Origin: CAXPZW01 sp049594615
GTDB lineage: Bacteria; Bacteroidota; Bacteroidia; Flavobacteriales_D; Sanyastnellaceae
Direction: 5' to 3'
DNA: 21,864 bases
Assembly: GCA_049594615.1 (NCBI GenBank)
Contig: JBMYJR010000051.1
Location: forward strand, 1-21,864
Part shown: piece by piece, positions 15,509 to 21,794 of the stretch
How positions within the stretch are numbered: position 1 is the stretch's first letter
Layout: each line of letters begins with the position of its first letter
The notes under the pieces: generated by a model
What the model saw: the letters and a program-made list of their open reading frames with translations, nothing else
Told to the model about the DNA's origin: nothing
The model's database searches: none
Made by a program: the position numbers and the translations under genes

Positions 15509-16246
15509 TTAGAAGCTCTCCCAGATCCACATGAGCACCTCGGCAATGCGCCACAACAACACAACCGCACCAATGACGATCAACACGGTGCGTTTGGTTT
15601 TGTCAGGCATAACTGCCCCCAAGGCCACTACCATCAATCCCGACGCGTAGGCCGAGAGGATGTTGGCCAATTCGAAGGTGGGACTCTCGTAGTAATCGAA
15701 GTTGCCCGTGAGGCGGATGGCCCCCCAAATGACCCCCGAGACGGCGACCCAAATCACGGCCCACATCACGACGTTGTCCACATACCCCAGTCGTTTGCCC
15801 TCCAGTGCCACTTCGGACTCCGGGGAGGGGCCATGGTCGTTTGAGCCCCGGGTGCCCGGCAGCAGGGTCAACACCAAGAACCAGATGGGACCGGCGATGG
15901 GGATCAGCGATACCAGCACAAACCATCCGGACTTGTTTTGGTCTTGCATGCGGCGGATCGCCAGCATGAGCCTTGGCAAAAAGAACCCCAGCGCAATTAA
16001 GGAATAGGCTACACCGGCGCCCAATTCGCCAAAATGGAGCCCGCTGAACAGGTCAATCATGGCCCCCACGTAGAGCAGGAGTAAGGCCCACATTTGGAAG
16101 TTCCAGTATTCAAACCGTCCCGCACGTCCTCGGTAACTGGCGTATTGCTTGAAGGTGTGAGCAAACCAATACTTGGGCGGCGCAGCAGGGTCAAAGGTGG
16201 GATGGAGTTCTTCGTTGAAGTCGATGTTTCTGTCTAGCGGTTCCAT
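15509..16246 (-). CDS. DUF805 family membrane protein
   Basis: A 245-residue membrane protein. The DUF805 signature is clear: FKQYASYRGRAGRFEYWNF at about 30-48 (usual form F-x-x-Y-x-x-F-x-G-R-x-x-R-x-E-Y-W), then helices, then LAIRRMQDQNKSGWFVLVSLIPIAGPIWFLVL and LLPGTRGSNDHGP. Two or three further helices at the C-terminus extend it past the usual DUF805 core of about 120 residues. The family's function is unknown. The frame is open to 16375, but the added 43 residues overlap the rplI terminator; the ATG at 16246 (MEPLDRNIDF) fits the family and has CTATTTTG 19 nt upstream. It lies alone between uvrB and the ribosomal operon. Confidence 0.87.
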   Translation of the reverse strand: MEPLDRNIDFNEELHPTFDPAAPPKYWFAHTFKQYASYRGRAGRFEYWNFQMWALLLLYVGAMIDLFSGLHFGELGAGVAYSLIALGFFLPRLMLAIRRMQDQNKSGWFVLVSLIPIAGPIWFLVLTLLPGTRGSNDHGPSPESEVALEGKRLGYVDNVVMWAVIWVAVSGVIWGAIRLTGNFDYYESPTFELANILSAYASGLMVVALGAVMPDKTKRTVLIVIGAVVLLWRIAEVLMWIWESF

Positions 16247-16265
16247 GGTCAGGGCATTCGGACGC

Positions 16266-16273
16266 CAAAATAG
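16266..16273 (-). promoter_or_regulatory. possible -7 element of the DUF805 gene (CTATTTTG, one mismatch)
   Basis: Minus-strand CTATTTTG differs from TAnnTTTG by one base pair shift (TATTTTG is present with one spacer base missing). It lies 19 nt before the chosen start. Confidence 0.25.
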
Positions 16274-16343
16274 GGAAGAGGACAGGCCTTCACCAATCGG
16301 CGCCAGCCACCCATCCAAAACCACCTTACGCCATCTGAAGCAC

Positions 16344-16373
16344 AAAAAAAGGGCCGCCAACGGCAGCCCTTTC
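16344..16373 (-). terminator. rho-independent terminator of the rpsF-rpsR-rplI operon
   Basis: On the minus strand AAAGGGCTGCC, loop GTT, GGCGGCCCTTT form an 11-bp stem with one T-G pair, followed by a seven-T stretch. It begins about 24 nt after the rplI stop. Confidence 0.92.
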
Positions 16374-16396
16374 ACAGTCGTTTAAGAAGTAGCGGC

Positions 16397-16843
16397 TTAT
16401 TCGCCTACCACTTCAAACGCAACCATTTGCTTCACCTGGCGGTGAATCACGATTTCAGCCTCGTACGCGCCGAGTTGCTTGATCGCGTCTTCTTGGATGC
16501 GGATGTTCTTGCGCTCGATGTTGAAACCAGCTGCGGTCAGGGCTTCTGCGATCTGGATGGTGTTCACCGATCCGAAGATCTTGCCGCTCTCGCCAGCTTT
16601 GGCGCCAATGCTCAGCTTTACGCCAGCCAGCTTGCTTGCAAGTGCCTGCGCTTCTTCGAGGATCTTAGCCTCTTTGTGTGCGCGTTGACGCATGGTTTCT
16701 TCACGCATTTTCTTGGCCGAAGGGGTAGCGGTAACCGCCATGCCCTGAGGAATCAGAAAGTTGCGTGCGTATCCTGGACGAACGGTAACAATGTCACCGG
16801 TGTGGCCCAGATTGTCGATGTCTTGCTTGAGGATTACTTCCAT
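16397..16843 (-). CDS. rplI: 50S ribosomal protein bL9
   Basis: A 148-residue bL9. The N-terminal rRNA-binding domain has MEVILKQDIDNLGHTGDIVTV, then RPGYARNFLIPQGMAV with the family's GYARNFL signature (about 24-38). A long connecting helix rich in Lys/Glu/Ala follows (about 41-75), and a C-terminal domain with GKIFGSVNTIQIAEAL. Length is normal. Third gene of the rpsF-rpsR-rplI operon. Unusually for this phylum, a perfect AAGGAGG lies 9 nt before the ATG, overlapping the rpsR stop codon, whereas the two upstream genes have none. Confidence 0.98.
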   Translation of the reverse strand: MEVILKQDIDNLGHTGDIVTVRPGYARNFLIPQGMAVTATPSAKKMREETMRQRAHKEAKILEEAQALASKLAGVKLSIGAKAGESGKIFGSVNTIQIAEALTAAGFNIERKNIRIQEDAIKQLGAYEAEIVIHRQVKQMVAFEVVGE

Positions 16844-16852
16844 GGTTCGGTC

Positions 16853-16859
16853 CCTCCTT
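16853..16859 (-). promoter_or_regulatory. strong Shine-Dalgarno sequence of rplI
   Basis: Minus-strand AAGGAGG, 9 nt before the rplI ATG and overlapping the rpsR TAA. The other genes here show no comparable motif, and Bacteroidota rarely use Shine-Dalgarno pairing, so it stands out. Confidence 0.75.
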
Positions 16860-17121
16860 ATTTGAGCATGTCAGCCACGTATGGCATCAGCGCCAAGTGA
16901 CGTGCTTTCTTAATAGCTTGAGAAACTTTGCGCTGGTACTTCAAGGTGGTACCGGTCAGACGACGAGGAAGGATTTTGCCTTGCTCGTTGCAGAGCATGA
17001 GCAAGTAATCAGGATCCTTGTAGTCGATGTACTTGATGCCAGCTTTGGTGAAGCGGCAGTACTTTTCACGCTTGGTGTCGATCTGAATCGGGTTCAGATA
17101 GCGAACGTTGTTGTTGGCCAT
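16858..17121 (-). CDS. rpsR: 30S ribosomal protein bS18
   Basis: An 87-residue bS18. The family core KYCRFTKAGIKYIDYKDPDYL (about 20-40), GKILPRRLTGTTLKYQRKV (49-67) and AIKKARHLALMPYV (69-82) is intact, including the RR-x-TG-x-x-x-K-x-Q-R rRNA-binding segment. It pairs with bS6 on the 30S platform. It sits between rpsF (28-nt gap) and rplI (14-nt gap). Its start has no Shine-Dalgarno sequence. Confidence 0.98.
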   Translation of the reverse strand: MANNNVRYLNPIQIDTKREKYCRFTKAGIKYIDYKDPDYLLMLCNEQGKILPRRLTGTTLKYQRKVSQAIKKARHLALMPYVADMLK

Positions 17122-17149
17122 GATTTCAGGTCTTTAACTGGTGAGTGAA

Positions 17150-17512
17150 TTACTCGGCCGCTTCAGCCGGAGCATCTTTTTTGTTCTTAAGCTTGGCTTT
17201 ACGCTTTTCAGCGTATTCAGCATGGTGCTTGTCCATTTTGGTAGTGAGCCAGCGGATCACGCGCTCGTCGCGTTGGAAGGCCACTTCCATGGGTTGCACA
17301 ACAGTTCCTTCAGCGTCAAACTCAAGCAGGTAGTAAAAGCCGGTGGATTTCTTCTGGATGGGATACGCCAACTTGCGCAGCCCCCAGTTTTCGGTGTGAG
17401 ACACCTTGCCACCTTGCTCTTTGATCAGACCTTTGAATTTGTCCACTGTTTCCGCTGCCTGCTCGTCGGACAGCACGGGAGTCAAAATGAAAACAGTTTC
17501 GTATCGGTTCAT
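17150..17512 (-). CDS. rpsF: 30S ribosomal protein bS6
   Basis: A 120-residue bS6. The ferredoxin-like core begins MNRYETVFILTPVLSDEQ and contains NWGLRKLAYPIQKKSTGFYYLLEF (about 43-66) and DERVIRWLTTKMD (83-95). The last 25 residues are a Lys/Ala/Glu-rich tail (AEKRKAKLKNKKDAPAEAAE), as in many bS6 proteins. It is the first gene of the operon. A TATCTTTG element lies 32 nt upstream. The short leader contains GACCA and TGGTC, which can pair around the AT-rich middle. In other bacteria the bS6:bS18 complex binds its own leader, but I cannot confirm that motif here. Confidence 0.97.
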   Translation of the reverse strand: MNRYETVFILTPVLSDEQAAETVDKFKGLIKEQGGKVSHTENWGLRKLAYPIQKKSTGFYYLLEFDAEGTVVQPMEVAFQRDERVIRWLTTKMDKHHAEYAEKRKAKLKNKKDAPAEAAE

Positions 17513-17544
17513 TAGACCAAAAATTGGGTTGTAAAAATGGTCGG

Positions 17545-17552
17545 CAAAGATA
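17545..17552 (-). promoter_or_regulatory. -7 promoter element of the rpsF operon (TATCTTTG)
   Basis: Minus-strand TATCTTTG matches TAnnTTTG exactly, 32 nt before the rpsF ATG. It predicts a leader of roughly 27 nt. It is the only exact match in the rpsF-dnaX intergenic region on this strand. Confidence 0.6.
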
Positions 17553-17581
17553 GTGTTTCTTTCTTGAAATCCCGAGCTGTG

Positions 17582-17604
17582 CGCCGCTTATATAATACAC
17601 GGCG
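17582..17604. repeat. inverted repeat with AT-rich centre in the rpsF-dnaX divergent region
   Basis: CGCCG (17582-17586) and CGGCG (17600-17604) flank a 13-nt AT-rich spacer that contains TATATAAT. It lies between the two divergent promoters and could be an operator or chance; nothing else marks it. Confidence 0.25.
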
Positions 17605-17685
17605 TTTTGAGCGGCACAACGGCAGGGGAGAAGAATGGGGATACAGTGTGGAAAACTCGGTGGGCGAACAGGCAGGAGGAAGCCC

Positions 17686-17693
17686 GATATTTG
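17686..17693 (+). promoter_or_regulatory. possible -7 element of dnaX (GATATTTG, one mismatch)
   Basis: GATATTTG differs from TAnnTTTG at the first base and lies 22 nt before the dnaX GTG. An AGGAGG a little upstream (17671) would then lie outside the transcript. Confidence 0.3.
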
Positions 17694-17715
17694 AAGTTCC
17701 CATTCCGCACCAACT

Positions 17716-18804
17716 GTGGCTGATAATTACATCGTTTCTGCACGCAAGTACCGTCCCCAAACCTGGGACACGGTCGTAGGCCAAGGGTCGATCACCGACA
17801 CCTTGCAGAATGCCATTGCCCAAAACCAGATCGCCCAGGCGTACCTGTTTTGCGGGCCGCGTGGGGTGGGCAAGACCACTTGCGCACGCATCTTTGCCCG
17901 GGAGATTAACCGCGAGTTTGTAGCCGAAGGAGAGGAGTTGGTGTTCAACATCTTTGAGCTAGACGCGGCATCCAACAACTCGGTAGAGGACATCCGCCAA
18001 CTCACCGAGCAGGTGCGCATCCCGCCCCAGCAAGGCAAATTCAAGGTGTACATCATCGATGAGGTCCACATGTTGTCGCAGGCCGCCTTCAACGCGTTCC
18101 TGAAGACACTGGAAGAGCCTCCGGCGCACGCCATCTTCGTGTTGGCCACTACCGAGAAGCACAAGATCATCCCCACGATCCTGTCGCGTTGCCAAATCTT
18201 TGATTTCAATCGCATCCAGGTCAAGGACATCCGCGATCACCTCGCACACATTGCCCAACAAGAGGGAGTTACCGCCGAGCCGGAAGCATTGCAGTTGGTG
18301 GCCGTCAAAGCCGACGGTGCCCTGCGCGATGCCCTTTCGATCTTTGATCAGCTGGTGGCCTTCTGTGGCAAGGAGTTGACCTACTCGGCCGTGGCCGCCA
18401 ACCTCAACGTCCTCGACCACGAGACTTACTTCAAAGTGGTAGAAGCCGCCTTGGCCGAAGACATTCCTGGCAGCCTGATGCTTCTGCACGAGGTGTTCAA
18501 CAACGGATTCGACGGCCACCAATTTATCATTGGACTGGGCGAGCACCTGCGCAACCTGATGATCAGCAAAGACTCGCAAACCGCGGCACTTATGGAAGTG
18601 AGTGAAGGCGTAGCTACGCGTTACCAAGAGCAGTCAACTCAAACAGGTCTGCACTGGCTCGTGGGCGGCATGGAACTCACCAACACGGCAGACTTGGGCT
18701 ACCGTGCCAGCAAAAACCAACGCTTGTTGGTGGAGTTGTGTGTGATGCAGCTGTGCTCGTTGAAGGCCAACGCTGAAAAAAAAAAGGCCAGCGCTTCCGC
18801 TTAG
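17716..18804 (+). CDS. dnaX: DNA polymerase III subunit gamma/tau, zero-frame (gamma-like) product
   Basis: A 362-residue AAA+ clamp-loader subunit starting at GTG (MADNYIVSARKYRPQ, the standard DnaX beginning). It has Walker A GPRGVGKTT (47-55), FELDAASNNSVEDIR (80-94), Walker B IIDEVHML (113-120), the KTLEEPP segment, sensor 1 LATTEKHKIIPTILSRC with the SRC arginine finger (157-159), ADGALRDALSIFDQ (about 205-218) and the collar domain up to CVMQLCSL. The zinc-binding cysteine module found in E. coli between Walker A and B is absent, as I recall for related bacteria. The frame ends KKKASASA* just after a run of ten A. The rest of the protein continues in the -1 frame, so this may be the short gamma-like product and a 587-residue tau-like form may arise by frameshift. 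Confidence 0.93.
   Translation: MADNYIVSARKYRPQTWDTVVGQGSITDTLQNAIAQNQIAQAYLFCGPRGVGKTTCARIFAREINREFVAEGEELVFNIFELDAASNNSVEDIRQLTEQVRIPPQQGKFKVYIIDEVHMLSQAAFNAFLKTLEEPPAHAIFVLATTEKHKIIPTILSRCQIFDFNRIQVKDIRDHLAHIAQQEGVTAEPEALQLVAVKADGALRDALSIFDQLVAFCGKELTYSAVAANLNVLDHETYFKVVEAALAEDIPGSLMLLHEVFNNGFDGHQFIIGLGEHLRNLMISKDSQTAALMEVSEGVATRYQEQSTQTGLHWLVGGMELTNTADLGYRASKNQRLLVELCVMQLCSLKANAEKKKASASA
18776..18786 (+). promoter_or_regulatory. dnaX slippery site: ten A followed by G, with in-phase A_AAA_AAG
   Basis: A18776-A18785 then G. In the dnaX frame the codons are GAA AAA AAA AAG, so the heptamer A_AAA_AAG (18780-18786) is in the same phase as the E. coli dnaX -1 slippery site. A small stem AGCG/CGCT with a CTTC loop (18790-18801) follows. 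AACGCTG (18769-18775) and CAGCGTT (18811-18817) form a 7-bp inverted repeat around the whole site. The -1 frame is closed by TGA at 18774-18776, so the switch must occur within the A run. Confidence 0.7.
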
Positions 18805-19478
18805 TCCCGCCAGCGTTTGACAAAGCCACCCGTGGCACTGCTCCCAAAGCAGCTATCCAACCGGCGAAAAGTCCCGTCAACCCTACCTCCTCGGCCCCTG
18901 AAGCAGCTGCGCCCTCCTCCAATCCGTTGTTGCGCGATGCGCCTCGGAAGGTGACCACCAAACCGCTGGCCACCCGCCCCAAGGTGGAGAAGGCCACCCA
19001 GGTCAGCCTCAAAGAAGTCTTCAACCACGACCCTTCAAAGCCCGTGGAATCCAAAGAAGAGGTGGTCGAAGACGCCGGCAAACCGGGCGATGTCAACCTT
19101 CCGCGTGATCCTTACACGCCTGAGGAGTTTGCCAAAGCGTGGCACAACTACTGCGCGGTGGTCAAGCGCGAAGACAACCTCAGTACTTACGCCACCTTGA
19201 GCGTGCGCCTCCCGCAAGTCAATGCCGAGCACGAGATCCAGCTCATTGTCACCAACGATTACCAGATCAAGTACATCAACGAGGTGCGTGAGCAACTGCT
19301 GACCTACATCCGCAAAGCGCTGAACAACCACGCCATCACCCTCAACACGCGCATTGTCAAGGAAGAAGCTGCGCAGGTGCAGCATTATTCAGACAAAGAC
19401 AAGTACAATGCGCTGGCCGAGGAGTTCCCGGTATTGGAGAAGCTGCGTAAGGCTTTGGGGCTGGACGTTGAATTTTGA
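18786..19478 (+). CDS. dnaX: DnaX C-terminal (tau-specific) part in the -1 frame
   Basis: This frame, one base back from the upstream dnaX frame, is open from the A run to the TGA at 19476-19478 (230 residues counted from a -1 shift at AAG). It begins GQRFRLVPPAFDKA, passes through a Pro/Ala/Ser-rich linker (about 18815-19085) and ends in the conserved domain seen at the C-terminus of DnaX in this phylum: YTPEEFAKAWHNY, LVTNDYQIKYINEVREQLL... and PVLEKLRKALGLDVEF. It has no good start codon of its own (only TTG at 18927), so translation by frameshift from the upstream part is the natural reading. A one-base error in the homopolymer, with the gene really a single frame, is the main alternative. 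Confidence 0.8.
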   Translation, partial: GQRFRLVPPAFDKATRGTAPKAAIQPAKSPVNPTSSAPEAAAPSSNPLLRDAPRKVTTKPLATRPKVEKATQVSLKEVFNHDPSKPVESKEEVVEDAGKPGDVNLPRDPYTPEEFAKAWHNYCAVVKREDNLSTYATLSVRLPQVNAEHEIQLIVTNDYQIKYINEVREQLLTYIRKALNNHAITLNTRIVKEEAAQVQHYSDKDKYNALAEEFPVLEKLRKALGLDVEF

Positions 19479-19659
19479 TCGTGTCTTGCAGTTCGTTTGG
19501 CCAGCAGCGAACGTGTAAGTAGAAGTGGCAAAAGCTTGTGATCAACAGGAGCATTGTGCGTTTTGTGATGGTATGTGCCCGATGCTAAAAATGCGTTGTT
19601 CAGAGAGGGAATTGCTAGGTCCAGCTCATCTTAGTTCACACCCATTCCATGGGCATCTT

Positions 19660-21000
19660 TCACCAACTAATTGTTAGGCTTAGGCCAACAGCACCGGTAG
19701 TGCCGGAATCCAATTGAATGATCCACGGCTCCAAAACACCAACCGTGCCTGCTGTGCCCCCAGATCCACTCTGGCAGCCTCCAGTTCCAGCGGTTCCTCC
19801 AGCGCCTCCTCCGCCACCGAATAACTCAATCACGTCATCACCATTGATTTTGATTTGCGTATGCTCTCCATTGGTTCCTCCATCCCCAGTACAAGAGAAT
19901 GAGCAGCCGGTTCCGCATGAGCTACAACTGGCACTATTGGCTCCATTAAGGCCATTTTGAGCATTCTCCATTGAGATGACATCACCCGAAGAGATGTTGA
20001 TGATCATTGCATTCAAGAAAGCGGGTGAACCCCCACTTCCGCCACCTACCGAACAAGTTCCACCTGCTCCTGAAAAACTGGCAGACGCTCCTTGGCCATT
20101 ACCGCCTTTAGTGCCTGTCGCTTCTATAAGCACTTGGTTTACACCTGCTGGAACCGTAAAGCTTGGCTGATCAACAGTCCAAGTCCATGAACCATGAGTG
20201 GCAGTGGGGAAAACTGTATCTAGTTCAGGCACCACTCTTCCAGCATTTTGTATGTCGCCTGTGGTGAATGTCACCCAAAGACTGTCTTCAACGATTTGGA
20301 CATCCATGATGCCTATTCCCGTGGCGCCATTTTCACCTTGAAGCCCTTGCGGTCCCGGTGGTCCTGCTGGCCCGGTTGCGCCCGGTTCACCTGCAGGTCC
20401 TTGTTCGCCTTGCGGACCTATCGCCCCTGTTTCACCAGCGGGTCCTTGTTCACCTTGGGGACCAATGAATGACGGGGTCGTATAGGACGAACCATCGGTA
20501 AATACAAGCGTGAAGGAGCCATCTGAATTGCTGATCGTTGTAAAGATTCCTTTTCCGTCTTCCCCTTGTTCACCTTGAGGGCCCATTGGCCCCGCTTGCT
20601 CGCTCGTTTTTGCGTGCAATGCGTATGGAACACTTGCCAACGCGCTGGTGCCCATCAATTGATAGCCCTCTCCGTTTAGGATGTCGAGTTCAATCTGTAA
20701 GAAGTAAGGTCCATTTTCCCATTCTACCGTAGCAAGGGATCCCATTGTGGCATCTCCCGACCCCACCAGCAGATTGGCCAAACCAAAATTGTTGGTGACA
20801 GCTGCTTGTTCTTCCATGTAAACTGCGGGTCCATTTACAGAGCCTTGGAGCACACTCAATCTGAAATCGACAGATTGGTTGGTTAGGGGATTGCCGGCCA
20901 AGTTGCGGGCAACAGCTTGGAAATTGAATTGAAATGGACTTTGCGCCCATGCGTTACAGGTGAGTAAGAGAGCGCTTAGTATGTTGGCCAGGCGTTTCAT
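19660..21000 (-). CDS. secreted collagen-like protein with Cys/Gly-rich C-terminus
   Basis: A 446-residue exported protein. The signal peptide is MKRLANILSALLLTCNAWA (about 1-19). Residues 21-135 form a conserved Bacteroidota N-terminal domain (FNFQAVARNLAGNPLTNQSV, WENGPYFLQIELD, LASVPYALHAKT). Collagen-type Gly-X-Y repeats follow in two blocks, 137-151 and 180-229 (GPQGEQGPAGE occurs twice), split by a short strand-rich insert with FTDGSSYTTP. The C-terminal 160 residues are very Gly-rich with a cysteine cluster CSSCGTGCSFSC (359-370) and runs such as FGGGGGAGG. There is no type IX sorting tail; the protein ends LSLTISW. It is likely a surface or extracellular structural/adhesive protein. 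I chose the ATG at 21000 over 21075 because of the signal peptide and the nearby promoter. Base composition is more AT-rich than in the neighbours. Confidence 0.85.
   Translation of the reverse strand: MKRLANILSALLLTCNAWAQSPFQFNFQAVARNLAGNPLTNQSVDFRLSVLQGSVNGPAVYMEEQAAVTNNFGLANLLVGSGDATMGSLATVEWENGPYFLQIELDILNGEGYQLMGTSALASVPYALHAKTSEQAGPMGPQGEQGEDGKGIFTTISNSDGSFTLVFTDGSSYTTPSFIGPQGEQGPAGETGAIGPQGEQGPAGEPGATGPAGPPGPQGLQGENGATGIGIMDVQIVEDSLWVTFTTGDIQNAGRVVPELDTVFPTATHGSWTWTVDQPSFTVPAGVNQVLIEATGTKGGNGQGASASFSGAGGTCSVGGGSGGSPAFLNAMIINISSGDVISMENAQNGLNGANSASCSSCGTGCSFSCTGDGGTNGEHTQIKINGDDVIELFGGGGGAGGTAGTGGCQSGSGGTAGTVGVLEPWIIQLDSGTTGAVGLSLTISW
20314..20463 (-). repeat. collagen-type Gly-X-Y coding repeat
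   Basis: Fifty residues of Gly-X-Y triplets with the units PQGEQG, PAGE and ATGPAGPPGP repeated. At DNA level the unit encoding GPQGEQGPAGE recurs, with a third partial copy at 20548-20592. Such tracts can vary in copy number. Confidence 0.75.
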
Positions 21001-21014
21001 GCAGTAAATTTTGA

Positions 21015-21022
21015 CGAAGGTA
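21015..21022 (-). promoter_or_regulatory. -7 promoter element of the collagen-like gene (TACCTTCG)
   Basis: Minus-strand TACCTTCG fits TAnnTTYG and ends 14 nt before the chosen ATG at 21000. It supports that start over the ATG at 21075, which lies upstream of it. Confidence 0.45.
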
Positions 21023-21210
21023 ACTTGTTGTACATGAGGTAAGAGAAGGACTGGTCTGCGAATGGAAAAAATCAAGAAGAGTGGAGTTCAGTTGTTGAGT
21101 GTACCTTTTCTCCTGACCAGATATTGTATGAACTTCAGCCCATAAAACGTGCACCCGACTCCCAACACGTAGTACCATTAGAGCGTGTGCAAAACGAGGA
21201 TCAGAAATGA

Positions 21211-21218
21211 CACTTTCG
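21211..21218 (+). promoter_or_regulatory. possible -7 element of the acetyltransferase gene (CACTTTCG, one mismatch)
   Basis: CACTTTCG differs from TAnnTTYG at the first base and lies 26 nt before the ATG at 21245, in the divergent region shared with the collagen-like gene. Confidence 0.25.
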
Positions 21219-21244
21219 AGCCGTATTTTCAATTGGTATCGCTG

Positions 21245-21724
21245 ATGACGACAAACATCAACCTGAATATCGTCCCTTTTACTCCGCTCTATCGCGATGC
21301 TTTTTTACGTCTGAATCGTGCATGGCTAGAGGAGCATGGGCTGCTTGAACCGTATGATTTGGAGGTGCTTGAAAATCCGGAGATGATGGTACTTGAGAAA
21401 GGCGGCGAGATCTATTTTGGGGTGGTGAACGACGAGGTGGTTTCTACCCTTGCGTTGACACCTGCCGGTGAAGGTGTGGTCGAGTTAAACAAAATGGCTG
21501 TGAGCAAGGAGTTCCAATCCCGAGGCATTGGGCAACAGTTGATGCACTTCGCGATCCAATTATCCGCCTCCAAAGGGGTCAAGTGCATCGAGTTGTATTC
21601 GCATTCAAGTCTCAAAAGTGCGCTTCACATCTATGCGAAATTCGGCTTTCAAGAAGTCCCGTTGGTCGAGGGATGTATGTATGACTTGGCCAACATTCAC
21701 ATGCAGCTGTGCTTGGGTGATTAA
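21245..21724 (+). CDS. GNAT family N-acetyltransferase
   Basis: A 159-residue acetyl-CoA-dependent acetyltransferase. The GNAT fold is recognisable: an N-terminal helix (LYRDAFLRLNRAWLEEHG), EIYFGVVNDEVVSTLALTP as beta strands 2-3, VVELNKMAVSKEFQSRGIGQQLM with the acetyl-CoA pyrophosphate loop Q-S-R-G-I-G (91-96), and CIELYSHSSLKSALHIYAKFGFQEVPL with the motif B tyrosine/FGF end. The substrate is unknown. The frame is open to 21185, but the Met at 21245 (MTTNINLN) gives the usual family start. It is a single gene, divergent from the collagen-like gene and followed by hairpins. Confidence 0.87.
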   Translation: MTTNINLNIVPFTPLYRDAFLRLNRAWLEEHGLLEPYDLEVLENPEMMVLEKGGEIYFGVVNDEVVSTLALTPAGEGVVELNKMAVSKEFQSRGIGQQLMHFAIQLSASKGVKCIELYSHSSLKSALHIYAKFGFQEVPLVEGCMYDLANIHMQLCLGD

Positions 21725-21735
21725 CACCCGTTATC

Positions 21736-21794
21736 CGTCCTTCAGAGGGACGCTTTGAAGTCTTCTGGGATTGCGTCTTCAGAAGATTGCAAAG
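21736..21794. terminator. hairpin pair after the acetyltransferase gene (possible bidirectional terminator)
   Basis: CGTCC/GGACG with a 7-nt loop (21736-21752) is followed at once by a long stem. CTTTG (21753-21757) pairs with CAAAG (21790-21794) and TCTTCTG (21761-21767) pairs with CAGAAGA (21780-21786), with one mismatch and one G-T pair between the two paired blocks. No T-run follows on either strand, so a classic rho-independent terminator is not shown. Confidence 0.4.

Noticed and set aside
17671..17676. AGGAGG as a Shine-Dalgarno for dnaX
   Set aside because: It is about 40 nt from the GTG, too far for ribosome placement, and lies upstream of the likely promoter element.
18927..19478. 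Separate gene starting at TTG 18927
   Set aside because: The frame is open well upstream to the A run and continues DnaX, so an independent TTG start is unlikely.
20314..20592. Possible CRISPR-like repeats in the collagen-like gene
   Set aside because: The repeats are short, imperfect and in frame, coding for Gly-X-Y triplets; there are no unique spacers and no cas genes.
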